Positions 18,476 through 27,345 of a stretch of 48,231 nucleotides of DNA are shown here, piece by piece; positions within the stretch are counted from its first letter, which is position 1, and the number at the start of each line of letters is the position of its first letter. Below the pieces are notes generated by a model. It saw nothing but the letters and a program-made list of their open reading frames with translations, made no database searches and was not told where the DNA came from. Both the position numbers and the translations under genes were made by a program. The DNA is taken from contig JAGCVT010000148.1 in NCBI GenBank assembly GCA_017962225.1, positions 1 to 48,231 of the forward strand. The letters are read 5' to 3'. The stretch is from Lachnospiraceae bacterium (GTDB taxonomy: Bacteria > Bacillota > Clostridia > Lachnospirales > Lachnospiraceae).

Positions 18476-19495
18476 ATGAACGGTAAAAAGATTGGAATAA
18501 TAATAGGAGCCTCCGTTTTAGGAGTGTTAATATTAATCGCAGGAATCGTAACCGCGGTATTAATGGTAGGCAAAAAAGATGATGTTTACCGAGTAATCAA
18601 GGTTATGAGTGCGGAAGGCCACTGCTATGTTACCAGAGGAGATATCAAAGATCTTGAGGCTTACGACGGAATGGCACTTCAGAGCGGCGATTCCATTCAT
18701 GTCGACGGCAACTCATCGCTGGTACTCATGCTCGATGAAGACAAGCTTGCTTACGTAGAGCAGAATACCGATTTTAAGATAATTGCAGAAGGTACGGCAA
18801 AGGATTCACGAAGCAAAATCATGCTTGAAAGAGGTGCATTAACCTGCGAAATCCAGAACTCTTTAAACTCCGGTTCGACCTACGAAGTAGATACTCCGAA
18901 CTCTACGATGGCTGTCATGGGAACAAGCTTCAGAATGGAAGTTTCGGATGTCGATACCATCAGAGAGGTGCTTGAGAGCGAAGCAATTCAGCCTTCAATG
19001 CTCTTTATGGGCAAGACGCTTGAAAACACCGGAGTTGAGAATTATAACACCATCACGCGTCTGACCATTACGGACGGTGTTGTAAAAGTTCAGCTTCATG
19101 ACGAGAACGGCAACAAGATCGGCGACGAGATAATATTTAACGTAAATACGGACGTTCTTATCGGCGGAAACGATACACAGAGTAATCTCTTAAAACAGAT
19201 AACGGGTCTTGACCTTACAACATTCCCTGAGATTACGATTGATTTCTTTTATGATATCTCGTCCGGAAGCGGCAAAATGGTAATCTCGGGCGACGACTTG
19301 AAGAGCCAGCAGCAGGCCAACAACGGTCCGCACAAAGTAACATTTATGTATAAGAATACGGTCTTCGGAATACAGACCGTCCCTTATAACTCAACACCAA
19401 CGGAGCCGTTATTTAAACCTACGCTAAACGGCAGCTGGGACGTTGATTTTAATATTCCGGTGACAGACGATCTGATCGTGTACTGGAAAGAATAA
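18476..19495 (+). CDS. Membrane-anchored FecR-domain protein with a B-repeat-like tail
   Basis: A 339-residue protein with one N-terminal membrane helix (about 6-31) and an outer FecR domain (about 38-200). Typical FecR features are LQSGDSIHVDGNSSLVLML and STYEVDTPNSTMAVMGTSF. The last 60 residues (VTFMYKNTVFG, then WDVDFNIPVTDDLIVYWK) look like a diverged InlB B-repeat. It starts nine bases after the large surface protein stop and shares its operon. FecR domains in Gram-negatives relay signals to sigma factors. Gram-positive outer FecR proteins are poorly understood and probably act in surface assembly or sensing. Confidence 0.82.
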   Translation: MNGKKIGIIIGASVLGVLILIAGIVTAVLMVGKKDDVYRVIKVMSAEGHCYVTRGDIKDLEAYDGMALQSGDSIHVDGNSSLVLMLDEDKLAYVEQNTDFKIIAEGTAKDSRSKIMLERGALTCEIQNSLNSGSTYEVDTPNSTMAVMGTSFRMEVSDVDTIREVLESEAIQPSMLFMGKTLENTGVENYNTITRLTITDGVVKVQLHDENGNKIGDEIIFNVNTDVLIGGNDTQSNLLKQITGLDLTTFPEITIDFFYDISSGSGKMVISGDDLKSQQQANNGPHKVTFMYKNTVFGIQTVPYNSTPTEPLFKPTLNGSWDVDFNIPVTDDLIVYWKE

Positions 19496-19535
19496 TTATG
19501 TATGTGATCATTGAAAGGGTTTGCAATACATAGCG

Positions 19536-19564
19536 AAACGGGGCCGCTTAATGCGGTCCGTTTT
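19536..19564 (+). terminator. Hairpin terminator after the FecR gene
   Basis: GGCCGC (about 19542-19547) pairs with GCGGTC (19553-19558), extended by AAACG/CGTTT with one bulged G and followed by a short T-run. It separates the FecR operon from the methyltransferase promoter. Confidence 0.7.
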
Positions 19565-19565
19565 G

Positions 19566-19594
19566 TTGAGAAAAAACACTGCTTATGGTACTAT
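19566..19594 (+). promoter_or_regulatory. Promoter of the methyltransferase-rdgB-phosphoesterase-surface protein operon
   Basis: TTGAGA (19566-19571), a 17-base spacer and TACTAT (19589-19594) with a TG extension at 19586-19587. Confidence 0.7.
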
Positions 19595-19617
19595 ATCAAG
19601 TAGTGAGGAAATAAAAA

Positions 19618-20772
19618 ATGCCTGATAAAATAGAACTGATGGCTCCATGCCACTTCGGTATGGAAGCGGTACTTAAAAAAGAAATATTCGACCTGGGATA
19701 CGATGTCACAAAGGTAGTGGACGGCAGAGTTTACTTTGAAGGCGACATCGAGGCAATCTGCTATTCAAACGTTTTTTTACGAACGGCTGAAAGAGTTTTA
19801 ATCAATGTCGGAGAATTTAAGGCAGAAACTTTCGAAGAGCTGTTTCAGGGCACCAAAGCCATCGAATGGGAAAGATACATTCCCGAGGATGCGAAATTTA
19901 ACGTCGTAAAAGCAGCAAGCGTAAAGAGTAAGCTTTTCAGTCCCACGGATATTCAGAAAATCATGAAAAAAGCCATGGTCGACAGGCTCGGCTCATTTTA
20001 CGGAAGAACTCATTTTGACGAGACAGGAATTGAATTCGGCATCCGCGTAATGATAAACAAAGACATCGTAAGTGTGGGCATAGATACGACGGGAACCAGC
20101 CTTCATAAAAGAGGCTACAGGCTTTTGACAGCCAAAGCTCCCATAGCGGAAAATCTGGCAGCAGCGATAATAATGCTCTCACCCTGGAGAGAAGACAGAA
20201 TTTTGGTCGATCCTTTCTGCGGTTCGGGAACATTTCCCATTGAAGCCGCACTTATAGGCGCAAATATAGCCCCGGGAATCAACAGACGCTTCTCCGCCAT
20301 GGAATGGAAGCATCTTATTGAAAGTAAAATGTGGTCTGACTGCAAGACTGACGCAAGAGAGAGAATTATTGTTCCCGAAAAAATGGATATTCAGGGCTAT
20401 GACATAGATTCCGAAATGGTTGAAATCGCCAGAGAGAACGCCAGAAAAGCGGGCGTGGATAAATATATACATTTTCAGGTAAGAGACGTAAAAGATTTAA
20501 GCCATCATAAAAAGTATGGTTTTATCATCACCAATCCCCCTTACGGCGAGAGATTGATGGATAAGGATACCGTCTCACAAGTTTACATAACTTTAGGCGA
20601 AAGATTCAAAGAATTAGACTCCTGGAGCATGTATATGATCACTTCCTACCCCGATGCAGAGACTTCGATCGGTCGAAAAGCGGATAAAAACCGTAAAATT
20701 TACAACGGAATGATGAAAACTTACCTTTATCAGTTCATGGGGCCCAAGCCTCCAAAGAAAACGGAAGGATAA
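19618..20772 (+). CDS. THUMP-domain class I SAM-dependent rRNA methyltransferase (RlmL/YpsC family)
   Basis: A 384-residue RNA methyltransferase. The N-terminal THUMP-containing part (about 1-160) binds RNA. The Rossmann part has SAM motif I LVDPFCGSGTFPIEAALIG (196-214), the acidic motif GYDID (260-264) and catalytic motif IV NPPYGERL (306-313). By family it should make N2-methylguanosine in 23S rRNA, as the RlmL half of E. coli RlmKL does. GAGGAA precedes the ATG. It leads a tight four-gene group, with rdgB 7 bases downstream. The family call is firm; the exact target base is by homology only. Confidence 0.92.
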   Translation: MPDKIELMAPCHFGMEAVLKKEIFDLGYDVTKVVDGRVYFEGDIEAICYSNVFLRTAERVLINVGEFKAETFEELFQGTKAIEWERYIPEDAKFNVVKAASVKSKLFSPTDIQKIMKKAMVDRLGSFYGRTHFDETGIEFGIRVMINKDIVSVGIDTTGTSLHKRGYRLLTAKAPIAENLAAAIIMLSPWREDRILVDPFCGSGTFPIEAALIGANIAPGINRRFSAMEWKHLIESKMWSDCKTDARERIIVPEKMDIQGYDIDSEMVEIARENARKAGVDKYIHFQVRDVKDLSHHKKYGFIITNPPYGERLMDKDTVSQVYITLGERFKELDSWSMYMITSYPDAETSIGRKADKNRKIYNGMMKTYLYQFMGPKPPKKTEG

Positions 20773-20779
20773 TATAAAA

Positions 20780-21418
20780 ATGAGCGTTAAAGTAATCGTA
20801 GCTACCAAAAATCAGGGAAAAATCAGAGAAATTAAATCTATATTTAATTTTGATAATTGGGAAATTCTGACCATGAAAGAGGAAGGACTGGACCCGGAGA
20901 TCGTCGAAGACGGCAAAACCTTCGAAGAAAATTCAATTATCAAGGTCAGAACAGTAAGAGAAGAATATTTAAAACAGAAGCCTCAAGATTATGTAAACTA
21001 CGATAAGGTATATATTTTCGCAGATGACTCGGGACTTGAAGTCGACGCTCTTAATAAAGAGCCCGGAGTTTTATCAGCCAGATACATGGGAGAGGATACT
21101 TCCTATCATATTAAAAACCAGAACATAATCGACAGACTTGAAGGCGTTAAGGAAGAAGACAGAACAGCAAGGTTTGTCTGCTCCATCGCAGCAATCGATA
21201 TGGAAGGCAACGAAACCGTTGTCAGAGAGACAATGGAAGGCTATATAGGCTATAAAGAGGCCGGCGAAAACGGTTTCGGCTACGATCCGATATTTATGCT
21301 GCCCGAATACGGCTTAACTTCCGCAGAAATTTCTATGGAAGAGAAGAATAAAATCAGCCACCGTGGCAAAGCTCTCCGCAAAATGATGGAAGTTTTACTT
21401 AATAAATCCGATAAATAA
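20780..21418 (+). CDS. rdgB: XTP/dITP pyrophosphatase (non-canonical purine NTPase)
   Basis: A 212-residue HAM1/RdgB enzyme that hydrolyses XTP, ITP and dITP to monophosphates, keeping deaminated purines out of DNA and RNA. It has ATKNQGKIREI (8-18), FEENSIIK (48-55), the metal and base site FADDSGLEVDAL (80-91), the GYDPIF motif, and SHRGKALRKM near the end. It is about 10 residues longer than usual owing to an insert near 62-78 (LKQKPQDYVNYDKVY). It is followed 20 bases later by a YfcE-type phosphoesterase, as in many Firmicutes. Confidence 0.96.
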   Translation: MSVKVIVATKNQGKIREIKSIFNFDNWEILTMKEEGLDPEIVEDGKTFEENSIIKVRTVREEYLKQKPQDYVNYDKVYIFADDSGLEVDALNKEPGVLSARYMGEDTSYHIKNQNIIDRLEGVKEEDRTARFVCSIAAIDMEGNETVVRETMEGYIGYKEAGENGFGYDPIFMLPEYGLTSAEISMEEKNKISHRGKALRKMMEVLLNKSDK

Positions 21419-21438
21419 TCAGAAGATAGTGAAAATTA

Positions 21439-21924
21439 ATGAAAATACTGGTAGTAAGCGATACCCACAGGTATCAGGGAAATTTTTATGAACTGCTCGA
21501 GACGCTCGACGACATCGATTACGTAATTCACTGCGGAGATGTCGAAGGGTGCGAGGATGAAATGGAATCGGTCTGCGACGTGCCTTTTGTGGCGGTTGCC
21601 GGAAATAACGACTGGTGCTCATTTCTTCCGCGAGAACGCGTGCTTGAGCTCTGCGGTCACAGAATATTCGTGACACACGGCCATATGTACAATGTTTCGA
21701 GCGGACTTTGGCGAATCATCGATGAAGCCAAGGACAGAGAATGCGACATTGCACTCTTTGGCCACACTCACAGACCGACGTATTCAACCGACGGTACATT
21801 ACAAATAATGAATCCGGGAAGCATCTCCCTTCCCAGACAGTCTTCAGGAAAACCCACATACGGAATACTTGAACTTAAAGAAGACGGCAGCGCTACATGC
21901 GAACTTCATGAAATGGATTGGTAA
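21439..21924 (+). CDS. YfcE/MJ0936-family metallophosphoesterase
   Basis: A 161-residue phosphodiesterase with all metal motifs: VVSDTHR (5-11), HCGDVEG (33-39), AGNNDW (54-59), VTHGHM (77-82) and GHTHRP (105-110), then NPGS. By family it splits phosphodiester substrates in a Mn2+-dependent way. It is a housekeeping gene between rdgB and the second surface protein, with only six bases to the next ATG. The native substrate is unknown. Confidence 0.93.
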   Translation: MKILVVSDTHRYQGNFYELLETLDDIDYVIHCGDVEGCEDEMESVCDVPFVAVAGNNDWCSFLPRERVLELCGHRIFVTHGHMYNVSSGLWRIIDEAKDRECDIALFGHTHRPTYSTDGTLQIMNPGSISLPRQSSGKPTYGILELKEDGSATCELHEMDW

Positions 21925-21930
21925 AAAAAT

Positions 21931-24402
21931 ATGAAGAAGTCTCAGAAAGTTTTAAAAAAGAGAATAAGAGAAAATATATCGATACTGCTTTGCTTATCGC
22001 TTCTTTTAGGAGTTATAGGCTTTCCTTTTAATGTTAAAGCAGCAGGCGAACCGACGCCCAGAACTTACAGATATGACGGCTCCCTGCCATATCCGTTTAC
22101 CGGAGGTAATTACCTTTTCACCGGAGATTATATTACCGGATCGTCTGATAATATTATTAGAATTTTTGGTAAGACCAGGGTACCAGCGACTGATTATAAA
22201 CAATACAATACTAATGGAAACACTTTTACTGTTTCTGAAAAATTTGAAGGCGGATGGGCGTATGGTTCTTATATATATTTAGTTCCCAGTTCTGTTTGGG
22301 GCGCTATGGATCATCCCAATCCCGGTCAAACCCAATGGGATATATATATTGATGCGTTCCCCGGTTTTCAGATAATCTATCATGATGCAGCCGGAAATGC
22401 GTTAAATTCATGGGGAAGTCATTTTTATTTTCTTGATTATAACAGTGACGGTGAAGTGGGTGTCAATTCCGATATGATTTCGGATTTTGATGTGGAAAGA
22501 GCCTACGATGAAACATTCGGCGAGCAGATTGGCTGGTCCGTATCGCCCGATTATCTTGACAGTACGGAAAGTTCGGGAGTTTTATTTATAGGTGCGGAAG
22601 AAGGCCCTGCTTTGCTATTTGAAGATAATTTATTTGCAGCCTGCATGAATAATACGCAGAACGCTATATTAAATCTTTATCCGGTATTTAACCTGACGAC
22701 TACGACACTTAGCGTTTCGGCAGAAAATTTTAAAGAAGGTCAGGAGCTTTCATTATCGATAGATACAAATCGAACAGATGATTATTCGTTGAAATTTGAA
22801 AAGAAAAATGAAGACGGAACATTTACCGAAATAAGCGCAGCTCCGACAATTGCCGGAGATTATCGCGTAACCGTTATTTATCCCGAAACCGATTCACTTT
22901 TGGTTGAGGGCGATTACGGTATGGAAATAGAACAGAGAGGCTATACTGCGATATCCCGCAGTGCCGAATTTTCAATAATATCAGATGCTTCGCTTGCAAC
23001 TAAACCTGCAGCAAAATCACTCACATACAACGGCTCTTCACAGGCACTTGTATCCGAAGGCACGGCTTCGATAGGAGAGCTTCGTTACAGTCTTTCAGAA
23101 GACGGTGAATACACAACCACGGTACCTTCGGCAAAGGATGCAGGCAAGTATACAGTCTGGTACATGGTAAAAAGTTCGGACGGCAAAGCTGATATTCCAC
23201 CCGCTGGTATTGATGTTACGATTGCTCCTAAAACAGTAGGTCTTACCTGGTCAAATACTTCTTTTACGTATGACGGTGAAAAACACTGTCCGACCGCCTC
23301 ACTGACGGGTGTTTTAACAGGTGATACATGCAGTGTAACCGTTACGGGCGAACAGAGTGAAGAGGGAACATATACCGCGACCGCATCGGCTTTATCGAAT
23401 TCAAATTATGCACTTCCGGGTGAGAATACCAAAGAGTTTAAAATCAACGGAAAAGATGAAGCAACAGAAGAAACCGATCCCAACAAATTAAAGGGAACCG
23501 TAAGCGTTTCAATGTCAGGTTTTTATTATGGAGGAACAGCTACATCGCCCGTGATTTCTTCATCTACCAACGATGTTAAAAACGCCAAAGTCACATACAA
23601 GGCAGCAGGAAGCGCAGATTCGGCATACAGCCCTTCGGTTCCGACAGAAGCCGGTAATTATGTCGTAAAAGTTACTCTGCCTGCAAACGACAATTATAAC
23701 GCATGCAGTGCTACGGCTGAATTTACAATCAATTACCTTCCGGTTCCTCAGAATGCATATTTTATCAGGGGAACGCAGGGAAAGAGCGACTGGTATACTT
23801 CGGAAGTTCTGATTTCTCCGGGACAGGGATATCAGATTTCCTTCGGCGACAGAAATCATTTTACGACAAATCCGATTAAAATCGAAAGAAACGTAAATCA
23901 GGTATACGTTTACATCAGAGACGCGGGAACATACGAACAGACCGACGTAATCACAATCGGCGGTTTTAAAATCGACACAAAAGCACCCGTTGTGGAAGAT
24001 ATGGAAAGCGGTAAAGTTTATTTCGCAGACGAAAGCGGAAATGTTACATGCGTAGTCAGCGACGATAACCTTTCATACGTAGTTATAGGTGAAACGAAAG
24101 TTACATTAACCGATCTCGGAAACGGCAGAAAATCATTCACAGTTCCTGCGGGAGCCAAAAAAGAAACCGTTTCATTTACAGCTTATGATTTAGCCGGAAA
24201 CAAAACGGATTTCAGTTTAACAACCGCTCCTTCCTGGAAGAGAGACGGTGTGATTTCAGAGGGTGAAATTTATCTCGAAGCAGGCGAGAAATTTACAATT
24301 CCCGAAGGCGAATGGACTGTCGACGGCGACGATACCGTTTACTACGGCGGAACCATATTCTACGCCTCCAAGGAAGGCATGTACACCTTCAAAAAACAAT
24401 AA
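21931..24402 (+). CDS. Secreted multi-repeat surface protein, paralog 2
   Basis: An 823-residue exported protein, paralogous to the 1078-residue protein at 15230. The signal peptide spans about 1-36 and ends in VKAAG. The N-terminal region carries the B-repeat-like IGWSVSPDYLD...LNLYPVF. One A module (LTYNGSSQAL...DAGKYTVWY) and one B module (YDGEKHCPTA...LSNSNYALP) follow, against two A and three B modules in paralog 1. The 300-residue C-terminus (YYGGTATSPV, ISFGDRNHF, YFADESGNV, AYDLAGNKTDF) aligns with paralog 1 throughout. No wall-sorting signal is visible. It is the last gene of the methyltransferase operon, an odd place for a surface protein, which suggests an inserted duplicate. Confidence 0.82.
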   Translation: MKKSQKVLKKRIRENISILLCLSLLLGVIGFPFNVKAAGEPTPRTYRYDGSLPYPFTGGNYLFTGDYITGSSDNIIRIFGKTRVPATDYKQYNTNGNTFTVSEKFEGGWAYGSYIYLVPSSVWGAMDHPNPGQTQWDIYIDAFPGFQIIYHDAAGNALNSWGSHFYFLDYNSDGEVGVNSDMISDFDVERAYDETFGEQIGWSVSPDYLDSTESSGVLFIGAEEGPALLFEDNLFAACMNNTQNAILNLYPVFNLTTTTLSVSAENFKEGQELSLSIDTNRTDDYSLKFEKKNEDGTFTEISAAPTIAGDYRVTVIYPETDSLLVEGDYGMEIEQRGYTAISRSAEFSIISDASLATKPAAKSLTYNGSSQALVSEGTASIGELRYSLSEDGEYTTTVPSAKDAGKYTVWYMVKSSDGKADIPPAGIDVTIAPKTVGLTWSNTSFTYDGEKHCPTASLTGVLTGDTCSVTVTGEQSEEGTYTATASALSNSNYALPGENTKEFKINGKDEATEETDPNKLKGTVSVSMSGFYYGGTATSPVISSSTNDVKNAKVTYKAAGSADSAYSPSVPTEAGNYVVKVTLPANDNYNACSATAEFTINYLPVPQNAYFIRGTQGKSDWYTSEVLISPGQGYQISFGDRNHFTTNPIKIERNVNQVYVYIRDAGTYEQTDVITIGGFKIDTKAPVVEDMESGKVYFADESGNVTCVVSDDNLSYVVIGETKVTLTDLGNGRKSFTVPAGAKKETVSFTAYDLAGNKTDFSLTTAPSWKRDGVISEGEIYLEAGEKFTIPEGEWTVDGDDTVYYGGTIFYASKEGMYTFKKQ

Positions 24403-25416
24403 TTATTCCATCACGCTGATAACGCGGTTTCTGCCGTGCTCTTTTGCATAGTAGAGTTTGGCATCAACGCCTTCAACGTTTTCTTCGGTGGTAAGTGCAG
24501 GATCGATTTCACTGACGCCGAAGCTCATCGTAATTTTAATATCGGTACCTTCAAAAGTAATAACATCGGCTTCGATGGACTTACGTAAGTTCTCGGCGAA
24601 CTCGGCTGCGTCAGCCATATGCTTGTGGGAGAGAAGAAGGATGAATTCCTCGCCGCCCCATCTGAACGCGCCGTCATCAATTCCGATTGAATTTGAAAGT
24701 GTATTTGCAACATGCTTTAAAACTTCGTCGCCGGCGTTATGGCCGTATGTATCGTTGACACGTTTAAAGTGGTCGATATCGCACATGATGATGGCTGTCG
24801 AATCAAAGTTTTTATTGGTTGCAATACGTCTTTCATAATATGTGTGAAGACCGCGGCGGTTTCTAAGACCTGTTAAAGGATCTTCGATAGCTTCGTTGTG
24901 AAGCACATAGGATTCAAGGCTTCTGCCGCAGAATGCAGTGGCAAGGGAGAGACGCTTAACATCTTCCTCGGTAAATTCGCCGTCACTGCCGTCAGTATTG
25001 ATTTTATTGACTGCCTGATATGCACCGATTACAACGCCTTCGGAGTTTGTTACAGGCATGGTAAGAATAGATTTTGTATGATATCCCGAGCTCTTATCCA
25101 CTTCGGGATTAAATCTCGAATCCTCGTAAGGATTGTTTATAATAAGAATTTCGTTACCCGACATTGCAGCACCGACAAGTCCCGTGTTTTCGGGAACGGT
25201 GATGGTATCGATTCCGAGGGCTGCGAGAGTCCACGCAACATGTTTTCTCTTGTCCCAGAACCAGAAACTTGCACGGTCGGAATTAACAAGGGTTTTTCCG
25301 AGATCCGTTAAAAGAAAAAGCGTTTTTGAAAGCTCCTTTTCCTCGAATAGTCTGGACATATAATAAAAGATTTTTTCCAGCAATTCGTCGCTTGATAAAT
25401 ATTTTTTCTGATCCAT
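24403..25416 (-). CDS. GAF-GGDEF diguanylate cyclase
   Basis: A 337-residue cytoplasmic protein. A GAF-type sensor (about 20-165) precedes a GGDEF domain (about 175-335) with DPLTGLRNRRG, IMCDIDHFKRVNDTYGHNAGDEVL and the active signature RWGGEEF, so it should make c-di-GMP from GTP. No RxxD inhibitory site is seen five residues before GGEEF. I start at the ATG at 25416 because GGGGGTG sits six bases upstream; an in-frame ATG eight codons earlier lacks a ribosome site. Its stop abuts the stop of the convergent surface protein gene with no terminator between. Confidence 0.92.
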   Translation of the reverse strand: MDQKKYLSSDELLEKIFYYMSRLFEEKELSKTLFLLTDLGKTLVNSDRASFWFWDKRKHVAWTLAALGIDTITVPENTGLVGAAMSGNEILIINNPYEDSRFNPEVDKSSGYHTKSILTMPVTNSEGVVIGAYQAVNKINTDGSDGEFTEEDVKRLSLATAFCGRSLESYVLHNEAIEDPLTGLRNRRGLHTYYERRIATNKNFDSTAIIMCDIDHFKRVNDTYGHNAGDEVLKHVANTLSNSIGIDDGAFRWGGEEFILLLSHKHMADAAEFAENLRKSIEADVITFEGTDIKITMSFGVSEIDPALTTEENVEGVDAKLYYAKEHGRNRVISVME

Positions 25417-25471
25417 GGAAACACCCCCTGAAAAACTCATTTTTATATAAATAAAATAATCAAAACACCGA

Positions 25472-25481
25472 TATAATTATA
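25472..25481. promoter_or_regulatory. Overlapping divergent -10 boxes
   Basis: TATAAT occurs on the plus strand (25472-25477) and on the minus strand (25481-25476), sharing two bases. It lies in the 105-base gap between the GGDEF and adenylate cyclase genes. -35 boxes are poor on both sides. Overlap would make the two promoters compete. Confidence 0.45.
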
Positions 25482-25521
25482 GCACGGACTTAAGCTTTTA
25501 GTAAATGCGGGAAATACCTTT

Positions 25522-27345
25522 ATGAAAGAAAACAAAAGCAAAAACAGAAGATGGCTCATAGTACTTCAGGCACTGCTTCTCGGCGTGGCTGCGTTTTTGT
25601 TCTGCTACAATGACGTGCTTTTCAATTTAAACAGCCTTTACCGTGACAAGGTTTACCAGCGTTCAAGGGGTGTAAACCAGTCGATTAAAATTATCGCAAT
25701 CGACGACAAGGCAATCGCGGAATACGGACCCTTCGGTACGTGGGATCGAAGCGTATTTGCGGATACAATCGAAGCTCTCGGCGATTATCCTTCGGTAGTC
25801 GGTTTTGATATTATGTTCTTTTCCGAGATGTCCGAAGACGGAGATGCGCTCCTAAAAGAAAAAGCTCTCGAAAAAGGCGATGTCGTATTTGCTTCAAGAA
25901 TCGATTTTGATACGGTCGTCGAAAAAGACGAAAACGGCAAACAGTATATAAACAGATTCCATGTAAACAATTTGAATCTTCCGTTCTCAGGCAAAGAAGT
26001 GCCTACGGGCTTTGTAAATGTATCGCAGGACGAAGACGGCGTTGTAAGAAGGATTATTCCCACATACACAAACGAAAATACAAACGAAACCTACACAGGT
26101 TTTTCCTATCTGATATATCAGATGTACTGCAAGAATAAGGGCATCACTCCCACAGATCCCAAGACCGATTCAAACAACGCAATGTGGATTTATTATGCGG
26201 GAAAGCCCGGCGATTACGAAGTTATTTCGTTAGTCGATCTTTTAAACGGCAAAGTTGATGCAAGAATTTTTACCGACTGCATAGTTCTTGTCGGCGCATA
26301 CACAAACGGCCTTCAGGATCAGTTTTCGGTGCCTAATTCGGGCGTTGAAATGTTTGGAGTTGAAATAAACGCAAACATCATTCAGGGCTATTTAGACGGC
26401 GCATTTCCTGTCCCTGCGGACCGCATTATAATCTCCGTTATCATCGGCCTTATAGTATTTGCGCTCTTCCTTATTTTCTCAAAACTCGGACTTAAATGGG
26501 GAACGCCTTTACTGATACTTGCAGAGGTTGCGACAGTTATCGCCGGCATACTCCTTTTTACGAAGGGAGATATTATTTTACCCGGCGTTTACCTTCTTTT
26601 ATTCATATTCCTGGATTACCTTTTTGCGCTGATTATAAAGTACTTCACAGAGGCGATTGCAAAGAGAAAAATCGCTTCGGCATTCAGAAAATACGTGGCT
26701 CCGCAGGTCGTTGACGGCATCATGAAATCGGGCCAGTATAAAATCGCGCTCGGCGGCGAGAACAGAGACATAGCAGTTCTCTTCGTTGATATCAGAGGCT
26801 TCACGCCGCTTTCCGAAAGTCTCGAACCCGAGCAGGTAGTCGAGATTTTAAATGAATATTTAAACCTTACAACGAACTCAATATTTAAAAACGGCGGTAC
26901 GCTTGATAAGTTTATCGGCGATGCTACAATGGCAGTATTCAATGCTCCGTTCGATTTGGACGACTACGAGTTAAGAGCTTTAAGAACAGCCAAAGATATA
27001 GTTGCGGGCGCAAAAGCGCTTGAGAAATCCTGCATGGAAAGATTCGGCAGGAAAGTAACCTTCGGCGTCGGCGTTAACTGCGGCGAAGCAGTCGTAGGAA
27101 ACATAGGCTGTGATTTCAGAATGGACTATACGGCTATCGGCGATACGGTTAATACCGCAGCGAGACTTGAGTCGAACGCAAAGCCCGGCCAGGTTCTTAT
27201 CAGCGAAACAATTTATGAGCGCGTAAAAGACAAAGGCGTAAAAGTTGAGCCCATCGGCGAAATTCCTCTTAAAGGAAAATCGAAGGGCGTATTCGTATAT
27301 CAGTTGACTGAAATAGACGGTGTAAAGGTGGGGGAAGAAGAATGA
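25522..27345 (+). CDS. CHASE2-domain class III adenylate cyclase
   Basis: A 607-residue membrane receptor cyclase that should make cAMP. There is one membrane helix (about 11-29), an outer CHASE2 domain (about 35-292), three helices (about 300-372), then a catalytic domain (415-596). Metal aspartates D423 (FVDIRGF) and D467 (FIGDATM), adenine-selecting K463 with T537, and N544 and R548 (DTVNTAARLE) are present. One chain thus carries all residues of a homodimeric class III cyclase. cAMP has no well-defined role in this bacterial group, so the effector is unknown. Its end overlaps the next gene by four bases (ATGA). Confidence 0.92.
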   Translation: MKENKSKNRRWLIVLQALLLGVAAFLFCYNDVLFNLNSLYRDKVYQRSRGVNQSIKIIAIDDKAIAEYGPFGTWDRSVFADTIEALGDYPSVVGFDIMFFSEMSEDGDALLKEKALEKGDVVFASRIDFDTVVEKDENGKQYINRFHVNNLNLPFSGKEVPTGFVNVSQDEDGVVRRIIPTYTNENTNETYTGFSYLIYQMYCKNKGITPTDPKTDSNNAMWIYYAGKPGDYEVISLVDLLNGKVDARIFTDCIVLVGAYTNGLQDQFSVPNSGVEMFGVEINANIIQGYLDGAFPVPADRIIISVIIGLIVFALFLIFSKLGLKWGTPLLILAEVATVIAGILLFTKGDIILPGVYLLLFIFLDYLFALIIKYFTEAIAKRKIASAFRKYVAPQVVDGIMKSGQYKIALGGENRDIAVLFVDIRGFTPLSESLEPEQVVEILNEYLNLTTNSIFKNGGTLDKFIGDATMAVFNAPFDLDDYELRALRTAKDIVAGAKALEKSCMERFGRKVTFGVGVNCGEAVVGNIGCDFRMDYTAIGDTVNTAARLESNAKPGQVLISETIYERVKDKGVKVEPIGEIPLKGKSKGVFVYQLTEIDGVKVGEEE

